A DNA stretch of 53,549 bases, from NCBI GenBank assembly GCA_028282195.1, contig JANQII010000134.1:1-53549 (forward strand). Reading direction: 5' to 3'. Below the pieces are notes generated by a model, which saw nothing but the letters and a program-made list of their open reading frames with translations, was not told where the DNA came from and did not search any database. This document shows, piece after piece, positions 8,057-16,424 of this stretch. Origin of the DNA: Prolixibacteraceae bacterium. Its GTDB lineage: Bacteria; Bacteroidota; Bacteroidia; Bacteroidales; Prolixibacteraceae. Position 1 is the first letter of the stretch, and each line of letters begins with the position of its first letter. Position numbers and translations under genes: made by a program.

Positions 8057-9520
8057 TTATTTCTTTGGAATATTCTTCAACGTTAGAAGTAAGAAATCCC
8101 AGAATTTTTGGACTGTTTCAATATTCACTTTCTCGTCTGGTGAGTGTGGGAAGCGAATAGTTGGGCCAAATGAAATCATATCCCAGTTCGGATAAGTTGC
8201 ACCTAAAATACCACATTCCAAACCTGCATGCATCGCTAACAATTCAGCTTCTTTTCCATACTTTTCTGCATAAAGCTTTTTCATCACCTCAAGAATTAGT
8301 GAATCCATATTGGGTATCCAGCCCGGATAACTACCCTGGATTGAAACTTTAGCACCACCTAAACGGAAAACTGATTCCAGCCTTGATGCCAAATCATTTT
8401 TAGCAGTCTCAGAGAAGCTACGCACAAGGCAGCTTATTTCAATTTTTTTCCCTTTCAGTTTAACAACTGCCATATTTGTTGAGGTTTCAACTGTATTTTC
8501 CATGGTATCGCTCATGCGAACAACCCCATTGGGTGCTGCCAAAACAGTATCAGTTAAATCTTTCTGCAGACCTTTTTTGAGAACTGTTTTCGGATTTTCA
8601 GTTTCCTCAATATCTATTGATAAATTTGGTTCCGCATGAACAAACTCTGCTTTTATTTCAGCAACAAGCTCTCCAAATCTTTTTCCCAGGTCAGCTACAT
8701 ATTTACTTCTTACAGTCAATACACCAAAAGCTTCCCGGGGAATTGCATTTCTTAAGCTTCCCCCTTGAATATCTGCTAATGAAACTTTAAACTCCTTATT
8801 TAGTACCTTTAAAATACGGAAGAAAATTTTGTTGGCGTTACCTCTTCCAAGGTTAATATCCAGGCCAGAGTGACCACCTTTCAGACCAGTAATACTCATT
8901 TTAAAAGCAACTATCCCTTTCTTTTTCGTTTTTTCATTTTTTGCTTTGAATGATGCAATCACATCAACACCACCTGCACAACCTACACTAAAGGTCCCTT
9001 CATCTTCAGTATCTGTATTCAGCAAAATATCACCGTCTATAACTCCTGCTTTTAACCCTTCGGCTCCATCCATACCCGTCTCCTCAGTTGCAGTAAAAAG
9101 CCCTTCAACAGGTCCATGCTCAATGTCATCTGCTGCTAAAACAGCCATTGCTGCAGCTACACCAATACCATTATCAGCACCAAGGGTTGTACCATTAGCA
9201 GTAACCCATTCACCATCAACATAAGCTTCAATAGGATCATTCACAAAATCGTGCTCTTTATCACTATTTTTTTGAGGAACCATATCCAGGTGACCCTGCA
9301 TGATTATCCCTTTACAATCTTCGTAACCAGGAGTAGCAGGTTTCTTGATGATGATATTTCCGACCTCATCTTTGATTGTTTCCAATCCAAGGTTTTTCCC
9401 AAAATCATAAACAAAATCCTGAATTCGAGCCTCATGATTTGATGGCCGGGGAATTTGTGTCAGACTATAAAAATTTTCCCAAACAGCTTTGGGTTCCAGA
9501 TTCTTAATTTCGTTACTCAT
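8057..9520 (-). CDS. pepD: Aminoacyl-histidine dipeptidase (peptidase M20, PepD)
   Basis: 487 aa, the normal length for PepD-type M20C dipeptidases. Metal ligands are visible: H77-x-D79 (MQGHLDM), D116 (GADNGIG), the E146-E147 catalytic/metal pair (TATEETGMDGAEG), D170 (NTDTEDEG), and a C-terminal RFPHSPDE histidine. It cleaves dipeptides such as Xaa-His in the cytoplasm using two metal ions, normally Zn. The next gene upstream on the same strand, across a repeat-rich gap, is an MFSD1-like transporter, suggesting a dipeptide uptake and hydrolysis theme. Confidence 0.93.
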   Translation of the reverse strand: MSNEIKNLEPKAVWENFYSLTQIPRPSNHEARIQDFVYDFGKNLGLETIKDEVGNIIIKKPATPGYEDCKGIIMQGHLDMVPQKNSDKEHDFVNDPIEAYVDGEWVTANGTTLGADNGIGVAAAMAVLAADDIEHGPVEGLFTATEETGMDGAEGLKAGVIDGDILLNTDTEDEGTFSVGCAGGVDVIASFKAKNEKTKKKGIVAFKMSITGLKGGHSGLDINLGRGNANKIFFRILKVLNKEFKVSLADIQGGSLRNAIPREAFGVLTVRSKYVADLGKRFGELVAEIKAEFVHAEPNLSIDIEETENPKTVLKKGLQKDLTDTVLAAPNGVVRMSDTMENTVETSTNMAVVKLKGKKIEISCLVRSFSETAKNDLASRLESVFRLGGAKVSIQGSYPGWIPNMDSLILEVMKKLYAEKYGKEAELLAMHAGLECGILGATYPNWDMISFGPTIRFPHSPDEKVNIETVQKFWDFLLLTLKNIPKK

Positions 9521-9703
9521 GTTATTTGTTTTAATTTAATAGACAATAATCTGAAATCAATGACCACATTTGAATACGGTGAAAAATTGTTGAACACAAT
9601 TGTATTCTATGTTTTCAATTTCCCTCAATGTCTCCAAGTAATTTCATCTTTTAAAAATACAATTAAAGCCATTAACTTGTTCTGAGATTCGTCAGGCAAA
9701 AGT

Positions 9704-9860
9704 AAAAGGCTGTCCTAAAAGTATATTTAACCGCTAAGTTTTATAAGCAATTGCAAAGGACGCAAAGAATCCAGCTTATCATTGTCAAACCCTTTGTGTC
9801 CTTAGCGTTATCTTATGCGAGCTTTGCAGTTAAAAATTCTTTTTTTCAGAACAGCCTTTT
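9704..9860. mobile_element. MITE-like element A with 10-bp terminal inverted repeats
   Basis: A 157-bp element is bounded by perfect inverted repeats AAAAGGCTGT (9704-9713) and ACAGCCTTTT (9851-9860). Internally, CGCTAAG...AAGGACGCAAAG is imperfectly complementary to CTTTGTGTCCTTAGCG, so the whole sequence can fold. It has no coding capacity. The ends and the inner CGCAAAG/CTTTGTGTC arms recur in the element at 41914-42048. No clear target duplication is seen. Confidence 0.6.
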
Positions 9861-9955
9861 AATATATTTAATCTTCAATTAAATTACTTTTCACTACAGT
9901 CCTTGTAAAATTTGTTAATCCACTACGGGGAATAATTTACTTCGTATTTACCTTG

Positions 9956-10014
9956 TTTTACAATACGTTATCTCCTACGGAGAATTTCCGCGTAGCGGAT
10001 AGGGTATTGTAAAA
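9956..10014. repeat. Cloverleaf-like palindrome with two inner hairpins
   Basis: The outer arms TTTTACAATAC (9956-9966) and GTATTGTAAAA (10004-10014) are perfect 11-bp complements. Between them are two perfect small hairpins: TCTCC-TAC-GGAGA (9971-9983) and TCCGC-GTA-GCGGA (9987-9999). The whole can form a three-way junction in RNA or a cruciform in DNA. It lies 90 bp downstream of the MFS gene on the minus strand and could terminate that transcript, but no T-run is obvious. Confidence 0.6.
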
Positions 10015-10104
10015 ATATTGGCACCTTATCAACCTATACTCTGTAGGGCTTAGACCAATAAAGAAGCATAGCGGTTTCAATCTATTTTATCCGGTTAGTA
10101 ATGG

Positions 10105-11493
10105 TTATTTCTTAATGTTTGGCAATTCTAGTCCATAAGCTTTTCGTTTGTCTTCCAATTTTAACAGCAAGGCAGTAATTAAGGCCAGAATAGTTAGAGC
10201 TACAAAAATAGTCCAGGTAGTTTGGTAATCGTAATTTACCATTTCACCAGCTGCTTTAGCTTCCGCAACTCCCGGATTGGTTCTGTCAAGCACAATACCC
10301 ACTGCTAAAGGAATACCCCACAAGCCAAAATTTTGCACCCAGAAAATTACGGCATAAGCACTTCCCAATTGTTTTTCAGGAATAATTTTTGGAACGGAAG
10401 GCCACATGGCAGAAGGAACCAATGAAAAAGCAATACCCAATAAAATAACATTAAAGAATGCAGCAACCACACTTGTAATAAACGGCAAATAAAATATAAC
10501 ATGTACAATAATTAAAAGTACAGCTCCTAACATCATTATAGAGGCACCTTTTCCTTTTTTATCATAAATACTACCAAAAATAGGTGTCAACAACATGGTC
10601 CCAAATGGCACCAAACTAGGTAACAAACCGGCCCATTCCTCACTAACACCAAACTTATTTACCATCAAGTCAGGACCATATTTGTAAAATGGGAATACTG
10701 TGGAATAAAAGAAAACACAAAGCAACGCAATTAACCAGAATCCCCAATTCCCGATAATTACCATTAGGTCTGAGAATTTGAAATCATCATCTCCATTTGC
10801 AGTCTCTTCTTCTACAATCTGTGCATCCAGTTTTCTATCCTGAACATTATAATAGAAGAATCCAATCAAACCTAAAATCAGAAAAACAATAACGATTAAT
10901 ATGGTTGTGGGCACATCATATTCATTTGCAATTTTGGCACCAAAAGCAAGTGGAGCAAATGAACCCAGACGGGCAATTGCAACTTGCATCCCCATAGCCA
11001 GTGCTATTTCTTTTCCTTTAAACCATTTAGCTACCGATTTAGACACTGTAATACCAGCATATTCTACACCTACCCCAAAAATTGCAAACCCAACTCCAGC
11101 CAGCAAGACCTGAGTAGAGATATCAATGTTCAAAACAGGCACATGAACGATATCATCCGGGCTTCCAACCAAGCCTTTGAAGGCCGCATATTTTAATGTT
11201 GCCCCAATTATCATTACCAAAGCCGAAGTTATAGCACTAAAACGAATTCCAAATTTATCAAGGATTATTCCAACAATAACCAGCATAAAAAGAAACACGT
11301 TAAAAATACCGTAGGCGCTTGTTATAAATCCATAATCTGTACTGTTCATGGATAATGTACGCTCCATTATTGGTTTTAATGGAGAAATTACCTCGGTAAA
11401 CATATAGCCTGCAAACATGGTAAACGAAAGGATAACCAAAGCAGTCCACCTGGCCGATTTAGAATCTCTCAAAGTTTGTTTAATAGCATTCAT
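10105..11493 (-). CDS. MFS transporter, MFSD1-like (possible dipeptide transporter)
   Basis: 462 aa with about 12 hydrophobic segments typical of the major facilitator superfamily. The stretch WFKGKEIALAMGMQVAIAR followed by LGS (about residues 157-178) resembles the conserved loop of the MFSD1 family, whose mammalian member is a lysosomal dipeptide uniporter. A GxxxDKFGIR-type loop lies between the second and third helices. The dipeptidase gene next to it supports a peptide substrate. The family placement is from memory of motif similarity; other MFS anion transporters are alternatives. Confidence 0.75.
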   Translation of the reverse strand: MNAIKQTLRDSKSARWTALVILSFTMFAGYMFTEVISPLKPIMERTLSMNSTDYGFITSAYGIFNVFLFMLVIVGIILDKFGIRFSAITSALVMIIGATLKYAAFKGLVGSPDDIVHVPVLNIDISTQVLLAGVGFAIFGVGVEYAGITVSKSVAKWFKGKEIALAMGMQVAIARLGSFAPLAFGAKIANEYDVPTTILIVIVFLILGLIGFFYYNVQDRKLDAQIVEEETANGDDDFKFSDLMVIIGNWGFWLIALLCVFFYSTVFPFYKYGPDLMVNKFGVSEEWAGLLPSLVPFGTMLLTPIFGSIYDKKGKGASIMMLGAVLLIIVHVIFYLPFITSVVAAFFNVILLGIAFSLVPSAMWPSVPKIIPEKQLGSAYAVIFWVQNFGLWGIPLAVGIVLDRTNPGVAEAKAAGEMVNYDYQTTWTIFVALTILALITALLLKLEDKRKAYGLELPNIKK

Positions 11494-11573
11494 AATTTAA
11501 ATATCTTCAAATGTATAGTTAGTTTTTCAAGTTGATAAAAATAAGAAAATAAAAGAGGCCTGAAATATGTCAC

Positions 11574-11600
11574 ACAACAAAAAGCAGCCTGACGGCTGCC
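11574..11600 (-). terminator. Rho-independent terminator after the DUF4831 gene
   Basis: GCAGCC (11584-11589) and GGCTGC (11594-11599) form a perfect stem with a TGAC loop. Read on the minus strand, the hairpin is followed by TTTTTGTTG, as expected for a terminator of the gene ending at 11606. Confidence 0.75.
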
Positions 11601-11605
11601 CTTGT

Positions 11606-12718
11606 TTATTTTTCTAAAATGTTTTTTATTGCTCCGGTTTTGGGGTGAAACTTCACCTGGTAACTTCCATTCAGTAAGCTTTCCGGCAAAGGTGCAACGT
11701 TTCCAAACTGAACTATTGTAGCCCGGGATGTTGCCATTAAAGATAGCCCTTTTATCAACCTGATCTCGGCTTTACCCGGCATACGGTAATAAACTCCGCT
11801 TTGCCCGGCTGAAGGATTTGCCGAAGCTTTTAATTGATTTTGAGAAGAAAATAACGCATCGACTTTTTTCAAATCAATAACAATGGGTTTCCCACTTAAA
11901 TCAGTTTTAGGAAGAACACCAGCTGCTTCCGAAAAACGAAAAACAACTTCACCCGAAACTGATTTATCTCCCGGGATAAAATCAAAACTGTAAACTTTCT
12001 TTGTTTTATATGATTTACCCAGAAATAAGCCAACATAGTCTTTTTCCAGCTGACCAAGTTCATCAACCATCACTTCATAAGCACGTCCATCAGGTAATTG
12101 TTCTTCATATGCATTGGCTAAAGACTTAAACCTGCGTTTGCGGAGTTTGGTAATAGCATGTGCTGCATCAACTGCCTTTTCTTCAAATGATTTTGGCATT
12201 AACACATTGCTATTGGTAGAGTCACCTTTTTCATAAAAAGCACTCATAGAAAGATCTGGAAATGGAATTTCAGGCACCTGGTTATCAATCATGAAAGTTG
12301 ATACAGCCAGTTCTTCTTTAAGTCCATCGGCTTCAACATTTATTCCTGATATTACTCCGGACTCAGTAAGACTTAGTAACGCAGCCGCATTTCCCATTGC
12401 CTTGTATACCTGCGAAGGATCCGGCTCACTAAAGGTGCTGAGTTTTATATCACTAATTACCCATTTTGAATAATCAGATGATGACGCATCTTTGACCCCT
12501 AATAAAGTTTCAGCATATTTATAATAAGGCCCATGAAAGAAAGTTTCCTGCGTTGCCTCAACAATAATGCGGACACCAGTTCGAGGTAAGCTGTATACAA
12601 TTCCTTCCGTAGGAACTATTACCTGAGTTTCATCTGTTTTTCTCTTATCGTCTTTATGAACAGCAAAAACTGTTGACACAAAAATGATAAGCAACAGCCC
12701 TGTTAATTTAATTTTCAT
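11606..12718 (-). CDS. DUF4831 family exported protein
   Basis: 370 aa. A signal peptide (about 1-19, MKIKLTGLLLIIFVSTVFA) is followed by the DUF4831 pattern: EGIVYSLPRTGVRIIVEATQ, then GPYYKYAETLLGV near 63-75. This family occurs mainly in Bacteroidota and has no known function; the protein is expected in the periplasm or outer membrane. A terminator follows, and the gene is separated from neighbours, so it appears monocistronic. Confidence 0.8.
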   Translation of the reverse strand: MKIKLTGLLLIIFVSTVFAVHKDDKRKTDETQVIVPTEGIVYSLPRTGVRIIVEATQETFFHGPYYKYAETLLGVKDASSSDYSKWVISDIKLSTFSEPDPSQVYKAMGNAAALLSLTESGVISGINVEADGLKEELAVSTFMIDNQVPEIPFPDLSMSAFYEKGDSTNSNVLMPKSFEEKAVDAAHAITKLRKRRFKSLANAYEEQLPDGRAYEVMVDELGQLEKDYVGLFLGKSYKTKKVYSFDFIPGDKSVSGEVVFRFSEAAGVLPKTDLSGKPIVIDLKKVDALFSSQNQLKASANPSAGQSGVYYRMPGKAEIRLIKGLSLMATSRATIVQFGNVAPLPESLLNGSYQVKFHPKTGAIKNILEK

Positions 12719-13127
12719 GGTTAATCAAATTTAATTGAATCCCAAAAATAACGAAACTAGCTACAAAAGAGAAAAGTTATGTGCCAAAATATGTTAATAT
12801 GGAAAAATGATTGGAAGATGGAAAGACTTATATTACTATCATTATTAACCGATTAAAATTACCTATTAGCAAAATAATCAGTATTCATTAATGCAAGTAG
12901 CTAAATCTTACCCGGACAATGGTGACTTTTATCCTCTTATTCGGTCAGGAATGATTTACCATTTGATATTTAATAAAAAACACATACCTTTAATCATTAC
13001 AAGTTAAACTATTTTAACACCCTAAAATCAGACATTAAATTGACACCCCAGGTTTACATCCATTTTAAAATAATTGGCTCATACTATAAACAAAAATGTA
13101 TTGGGCAATGCTCACAGCTTATTTTCA
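12719..13127. other. Non-coding gap before the tandem repeat array
   Basis: About 400 bp of AT-rich sequence between the divergent DUF4831 gene and the repeat array. No gene, hairpin or clear promoter was recognised in it, although both flanking transcripts must start here. Confidence 0.4.
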
Positions 13128-13421
13128 CCCTTGGGGTGCAAGCCCCAACCAGAGCTATTGGAGTTTGTACCCTTGGGGTGCAAGTCCCAACTAAAGCTAT
13201 TGGAGCTTTTGCCCCAGGGGTAAAAGTCCCTAAAAGTACTGAGGGGGCTATTGCCCCAAAGGTATTCGGTGCCACAGCTTTAAAAACACCCTTTACCCTA
13301 TGGTCAATCCTCTCCACAGGCCTAAAAGGAACTTGCACCCTTATGACAAAGACCTCTTCAAAAACCGGGGGGAGTTTTACCCTAATGGTAAAACTTCAAC
13401 CAATGCCTGTGGCCTACCATT
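13128..13421 (+). repeat. Seven-unit, 42-nt tandem repeat array with hairpin-forming units
   Basis: Seven consecutive 42-nt units start at 13128, 13170, 13212, 13254, 13296, 13338 and 13380, each beginning with CCC(T/C). Units 1 and 2 are almost identical; later units diverge strongly. Units 1-3 contain short hairpins such as TTGGGG-TGCAAG-CCCCAA (13131-13148). Because 42 is divisible by three, the array is open in more than one frame (14-residue repeats like GVQAPTRAIG), but no start site or known domain supports translation. The array ends about 120 bp before the DUF6261 gene. Confidence 0.75.
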
Positions 13422-13541
13422 GCCCTAAGCTGGAAAACACAAAAGAGGAGCCAGGGCACAAAACCCGTTCCTGCAACATGCTAAATAAACCAACAGAGCA
13501 AAATGCCCTCTATATTATTAACCATAAAAAATCCACTAATT

Positions 13542-14252
13542 ATGAAAGTAAATTCAATTAGTCTAAAAAGATTGAGAAACGCAGAACACTATCAGTTTCA
13601 TACAGAAGTTAAAGACCTGGTTGTAGCAACCACTCCGGAAAGTTTAAACATCTCATCTCTTTTTGATACTTACCTGCAACATTTTCAGAATGAAGGAATC
13701 GCAATGAACATGATTCAAAAAAGTGAGTTCACCAATGCTCTGGTTGAAGCGGACAATCAACGGGATTCAATATTCAGGGGGCTTTTCGACCTGGTAAAGT
13801 CAGGCACCAACCATTTTGATCCGGCTATTAAACAGGCTGCAGAACGGGTGATGTTGGTGTTTAATGAAACCGGTAACATCAGTGCAATGCCCTACAATGA
13901 GGAGACAGCGGTAATTACTGCTGTAATTGATAAGTTGCAAACGGATTACGCTGATGATTTGACAACGCTTACTGCTACCGCCTGGGTAGAACAGCTGGGA
14001 ATTAAAAACAATGCTTTTGACTCCCTGTCGAAAAGCCGCTATGCATCAGAGGCAGGCAAACCCGATCTGAACATGAGAGAGGTACGCAAGGAAGTAGATC
14101 GTTCATTCCGCAAAATAGCCCAGCTTATTAATGCACTAATCCTGGTAAACGGGGAAACCGATTATGCCAGTTTTGTGAATGAACTGAACCAACGAATCGA
14201 GAAGTTTATGAATACTTTGTCACAACGCAAAGGGAGAAAAGCCACTTTATAG
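13542..14252 (+). CDS. DUF6261 family protein
   Basis: 236 aa from the ATG at 13542 (MKVNSISLKRLRNAEHYQFH), preferred over the in-frame ATG 39 nt upstream because family members begin near this motif. Recognisable family features are HYQFHTEV near 15-22 and EADNQRDSIFRGL near 70-82. It is predicted to be cytoplasmic and largely helical. DUF6261 is a Bacteroidota family without known function. The 42-nt repeat array lies directly upstream, and an inverted-repeat-rich stretch lies downstream, so the gene is set in unusually structured DNA. Confidence 0.75.
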   Translation: MKVNSISLKRLRNAEHYQFHTEVKDLVVATTPESLNISSLFDTYLQHFQNEGIAMNMIQKSEFTNALVEADNQRDSIFRGLFDLVKSGTNHFDPAIKQAAERVMLVFNETGNISAMPYNEETAVITAVIDKLQTDYADDLTTLTATAWVEQLGIKNNAFDSLSKSRYASEAGKPDLNMREVRKEVDRSFRKIAQLINALILVNGETDYASFVNELNQRIEKFMNTLSQRKGRKATL

Positions 14253-14331
14253 ACCGAAGTCAGAAGACCGAAGTCAGAAGCAATTCTTCGGACAGTTTAG
14301 TGGGAACTTCCAGCTTCGGACTTCGGACTTC
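14252..14331. repeat. Direct and inverted GAAGTC-type repeats after DUF6261
   Basis: GACCGAAGTCAGAA is repeated twice in tandem at 14252-14280, and CTTCGGACTTCGGACTTC (14314-14331) is its approximate reverse complement. The transcript end of the DUF6261 gene could fold into a long hairpin here. It overlaps the stop codon region. Confidence 0.6.
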
Positions 14332-14387
14332 AAGCCTTTTGTGTGGAAATTTATAGAAACTAAGCCCGAGGATTCGGGGCAATGAAT

Positions 14388-14403
14388 CCCGATAGCTATC
14401 GGG
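14388..14403. repeat. 16-bp perfect palindrome
   Basis: CCCGATAGCTATCGGG is a perfect palindrome without a loop. It lies in a 395-bp non-coding stretch between the DUF6261 gene and the convergent NAD(P)HX repair gene. It resembles short palindromes dispersed in other Bacteroidota genomes, from memory. Confidence 0.6.
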
Positions 14404-14460
14404 AGCAGAGCCTGCGCCGAACTGGTTTCGGAGGTTTTAACCATTAATTGGATAAATGAA

Positions 14461-14546
14461 CAAGCCCGCAGCAAGCTAACGGGGTATCAAATGGAGTTTG
14501 CTTTGCAAACGATATAAGTTTCCGCCCCCAGGGGTCGGGGTATTAA
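14461..14546. repeat. Structured intergenic element with paired GGGGTAT boxes
   Basis: The stretch carries two CGGGGTAT boxes (near 14479 and 14534), a GTTTGC-TTT-GCAAAC hairpin between them, and short GC-rich complementary arms (CCCG...CGGGG, CCCC...GGGG). It is AT-rich outside these. No gene is seen; it appears to be a dispersed palindromic repeat, possibly ending the DUF6261 transcript. Confidence 0.4.
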
Positions 14547-14647
14547 ACCATGAGAATAAACATCCGATTTGTAAGAGACTGTTTTGGGTTTCATTTTTGT
14601 TTTCACACACTTTCTTTAGCTGGGGGTAGAGAGCTGCAGGTAGGGGC

Positions 14648-16156
14648 TCAGTCCAGAATCAGAAAAGAATGTCCTAAGTTATCAATCAGGTCTCCGGCAA
14701 TTATCGCAACCTGTCCATTGTATTCAGCACAAAGGTCACCACTTAAACCATGAAAATAGACAGATAAAATTGCAGCATCCTCAGGTGAATAATCCTGGGC
14801 TAAAACACCCAAAATAATCCCGGTTAAAACATCACCACTTCCTGCCGTTGCCATTCCCGGATTTCCTGTTGTATTGAAATAAATCCGCCCATCCGGTAAA
14901 CTTATGCTGGTATATGCGCCTTTCAGGACAACAATAACTTTGTATTGCTTCGAAAAGTTAATCTGAACTTGCAGACGTGAATAAGAATCAGTACTTGCTC
15001 CTGCTATCCGCTCAAACTCTTTTGGATGCGGCGTTAAAATCGTATTCTCAGGAAGCAAGTCCATTAACTCCTTGTTTTCCCCGAGAATATTTAAAGCGTC
15101 AGCATCTAAAACCAACTTCCCTGGTTTTGACTTTACCAAATCTTTTAAAGCTCGCTGAGAATTGATTTTCATACCTAAGCCAGGGCCTACCCCAATTGCA
15201 GAAAACTGCTCGGGATCGGGATACTCTGTAAACATCAAATCAGAACGATCAATCGAACACATGGCTTCCGGGACCGTAGTTTGAATTATTTCGTATCCTG
15301 TACGCGGGACATGAGTAGTTAGCAAGCCAACCCCAGCCCGCAGGCAAGCTTTTGATGCCAAAACCGAAGCCCCCATTTTCCCATAAGAACCAGCTATTAA
15401 TAACGCATGCCCAAACGTTCCTTTGTGTGAAAACTTTGATCTCTTTTTCATTTTTGAAGAAATAAAATCTTCAGTTACAAAATGAAAAGGAGTTTCAAAC
15501 TCACGGACTGCATCGGGATGCAAGCCTATTGGCAGTACCTCCCAATTACCCAGGATTTCTTCATGTTCCGGGAAAAAGAAGCTTAACTTCGGAAATTGAA
15601 AAGTCAGTGTATGATTTGCCCTGACAACTTTTGCAAGGTCATTTTCTGAATTATCTTCACCAAACAATCCACTCGGAATATCAATCGCTATCACTTTTGC
15701 TTCCGACTGATTGATTTGCTCGACTAATTTCAACGGCAATCCATCCAGGGTCCTGCTTAAACCCGATCCAAACAAACCATCCAAAACCACTGAATCATCG
15801 CTAATTTCAGGAATATCAGTTTCAGATTGAATTTTATGAAGTGCTACTTTTCTTTGCTCCTCCAATCGTTGCCAGTTGATTTCCGGAGATCCCTTCAACC
15901 CCTTTCCAAAATCGATTAAATACACTTCACACAGAAAATCATGCTGAGCCATTAATCTTGCAATGGCTAAAGCATCTCCCCCGTTATTCCCCGGTCCGGC
16001 AAAAAATACAAGCTTCTTTTCATTTGAAATAGTGAAAATTAACCAACTGGCAATTTGTAATGACGCCCGCTCCATTAAATCGATATCAGCAATAGGCTCA
16101 TTCTTAATGGTGAACTGATCAATTTCAGCGATTTGTTTGGTAGTGAATATTTTCAT
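14648..16156 (-). CDS. nnrD: Bifunctional NAD(P)H-hydrate epimerase / ADP-dependent dehydratase
   Basis: 502 aa, the usual length of the fused enzyme. The N-terminal YjeF_N half (about 1-215) has GPGNNGGDA (54-62), the epimerase nucleotide-binding motif. The C-terminal ribokinase-like half has GTFGHALLIAGSYGKMGA, the LDADALN and TPHPKEFERI motifs, and TAGSGDVLTGIILG near 440, the ADP-dependent dehydratase signature. It repairs damaged NADHX and NADPHX in the cytoplasm. It is transcribed alone. The nnrD symbol covers the dehydratase; the epimerase half corresponds to nnrE. Confidence 0.95.
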   Translation of the reverse strand: MKIFTTKQIAEIDQFTIKNEPIADIDLMERASLQIASWLIFTISNEKKLVFFAGPGNNGGDALAIARLMAQHDFLCEVYLIDFGKGLKGSPEINWQRLEEQRKVALHKIQSETDIPEISDDSVVLDGLFGSGLSRTLDGLPLKLVEQINQSEAKVIAIDIPSGLFGEDNSENDLAKVVRANHTLTFQFPKLSFFFPEHEEILGNWEVLPIGLHPDAVREFETPFHFVTEDFISSKMKKRSKFSHKGTFGHALLIAGSYGKMGASVLASKACLRAGVGLLTTHVPRTGYEIIQTTVPEAMCSIDRSDLMFTEYPDPEQFSAIGVGPGLGMKINSQRALKDLVKSKPGKLVLDADALNILGENKELMDLLPENTILTPHPKEFERIAGASTDSYSRLQVQINFSKQYKVIVVLKGAYTSISLPDGRIYFNTTGNPGMATAGSGDVLTGIILGVLAQDYSPEDAAILSVYFHGLSGDLCAEYNGQVAIIAGDLIDNLGHSFLILD

Positions 16157-16343
16157 CTTTGAATCTTTTTTACAAAACTCTATCTAAAACTAAAGTTACA
16201 AATTCTCTTTTGAGGAAAGTGATATTTAAATATACTTTCTCTATTTTTACGACTTCCTAAGTAAAACCAGAATTACCTTAAGAAGGTAAAGCAACAACAA
16301 CTTATTATCTTTTGTAACATGATTTCCCCTAATATATATCAAA

Positions 16344-16373
16344 TTGGCAAAGTCAAAAAGATGACTATATTTG
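16344..16373 (+). promoter_or_regulatory. Probable Bacteroidota-type promoter for the POT transporter
   Basis: TTGG at 16344-16347 and TATATTTG at 16366-16373 are spaced 18 nt apart and resemble the TTTG / TAnnTTTG promoter of Bacteroidota primary sigma. The -7 box is about 50 nt before the ATG at 16425. Confidence 0.5.
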
Positions 16374-16424
16374 CCACTCTTGCAAGAAATTACAATGATT
16401 TATTACTAACTAAAAATATGAAAC

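Noticed and set aside
13128-13421. CRISPR array
   Set aside because: Repeat units are contiguous with no spacers of unrelated sequence, they decay gradually, and no cas genes are present.
13040-13561. 173-codon open frame over the 42-nt repeat array
   Set aside because: The frame is open mainly because 42 is a multiple of three; the opposite strand is open too. There is no convincing start, no known domain, and it overlaps the DUF6261 start in another frame.
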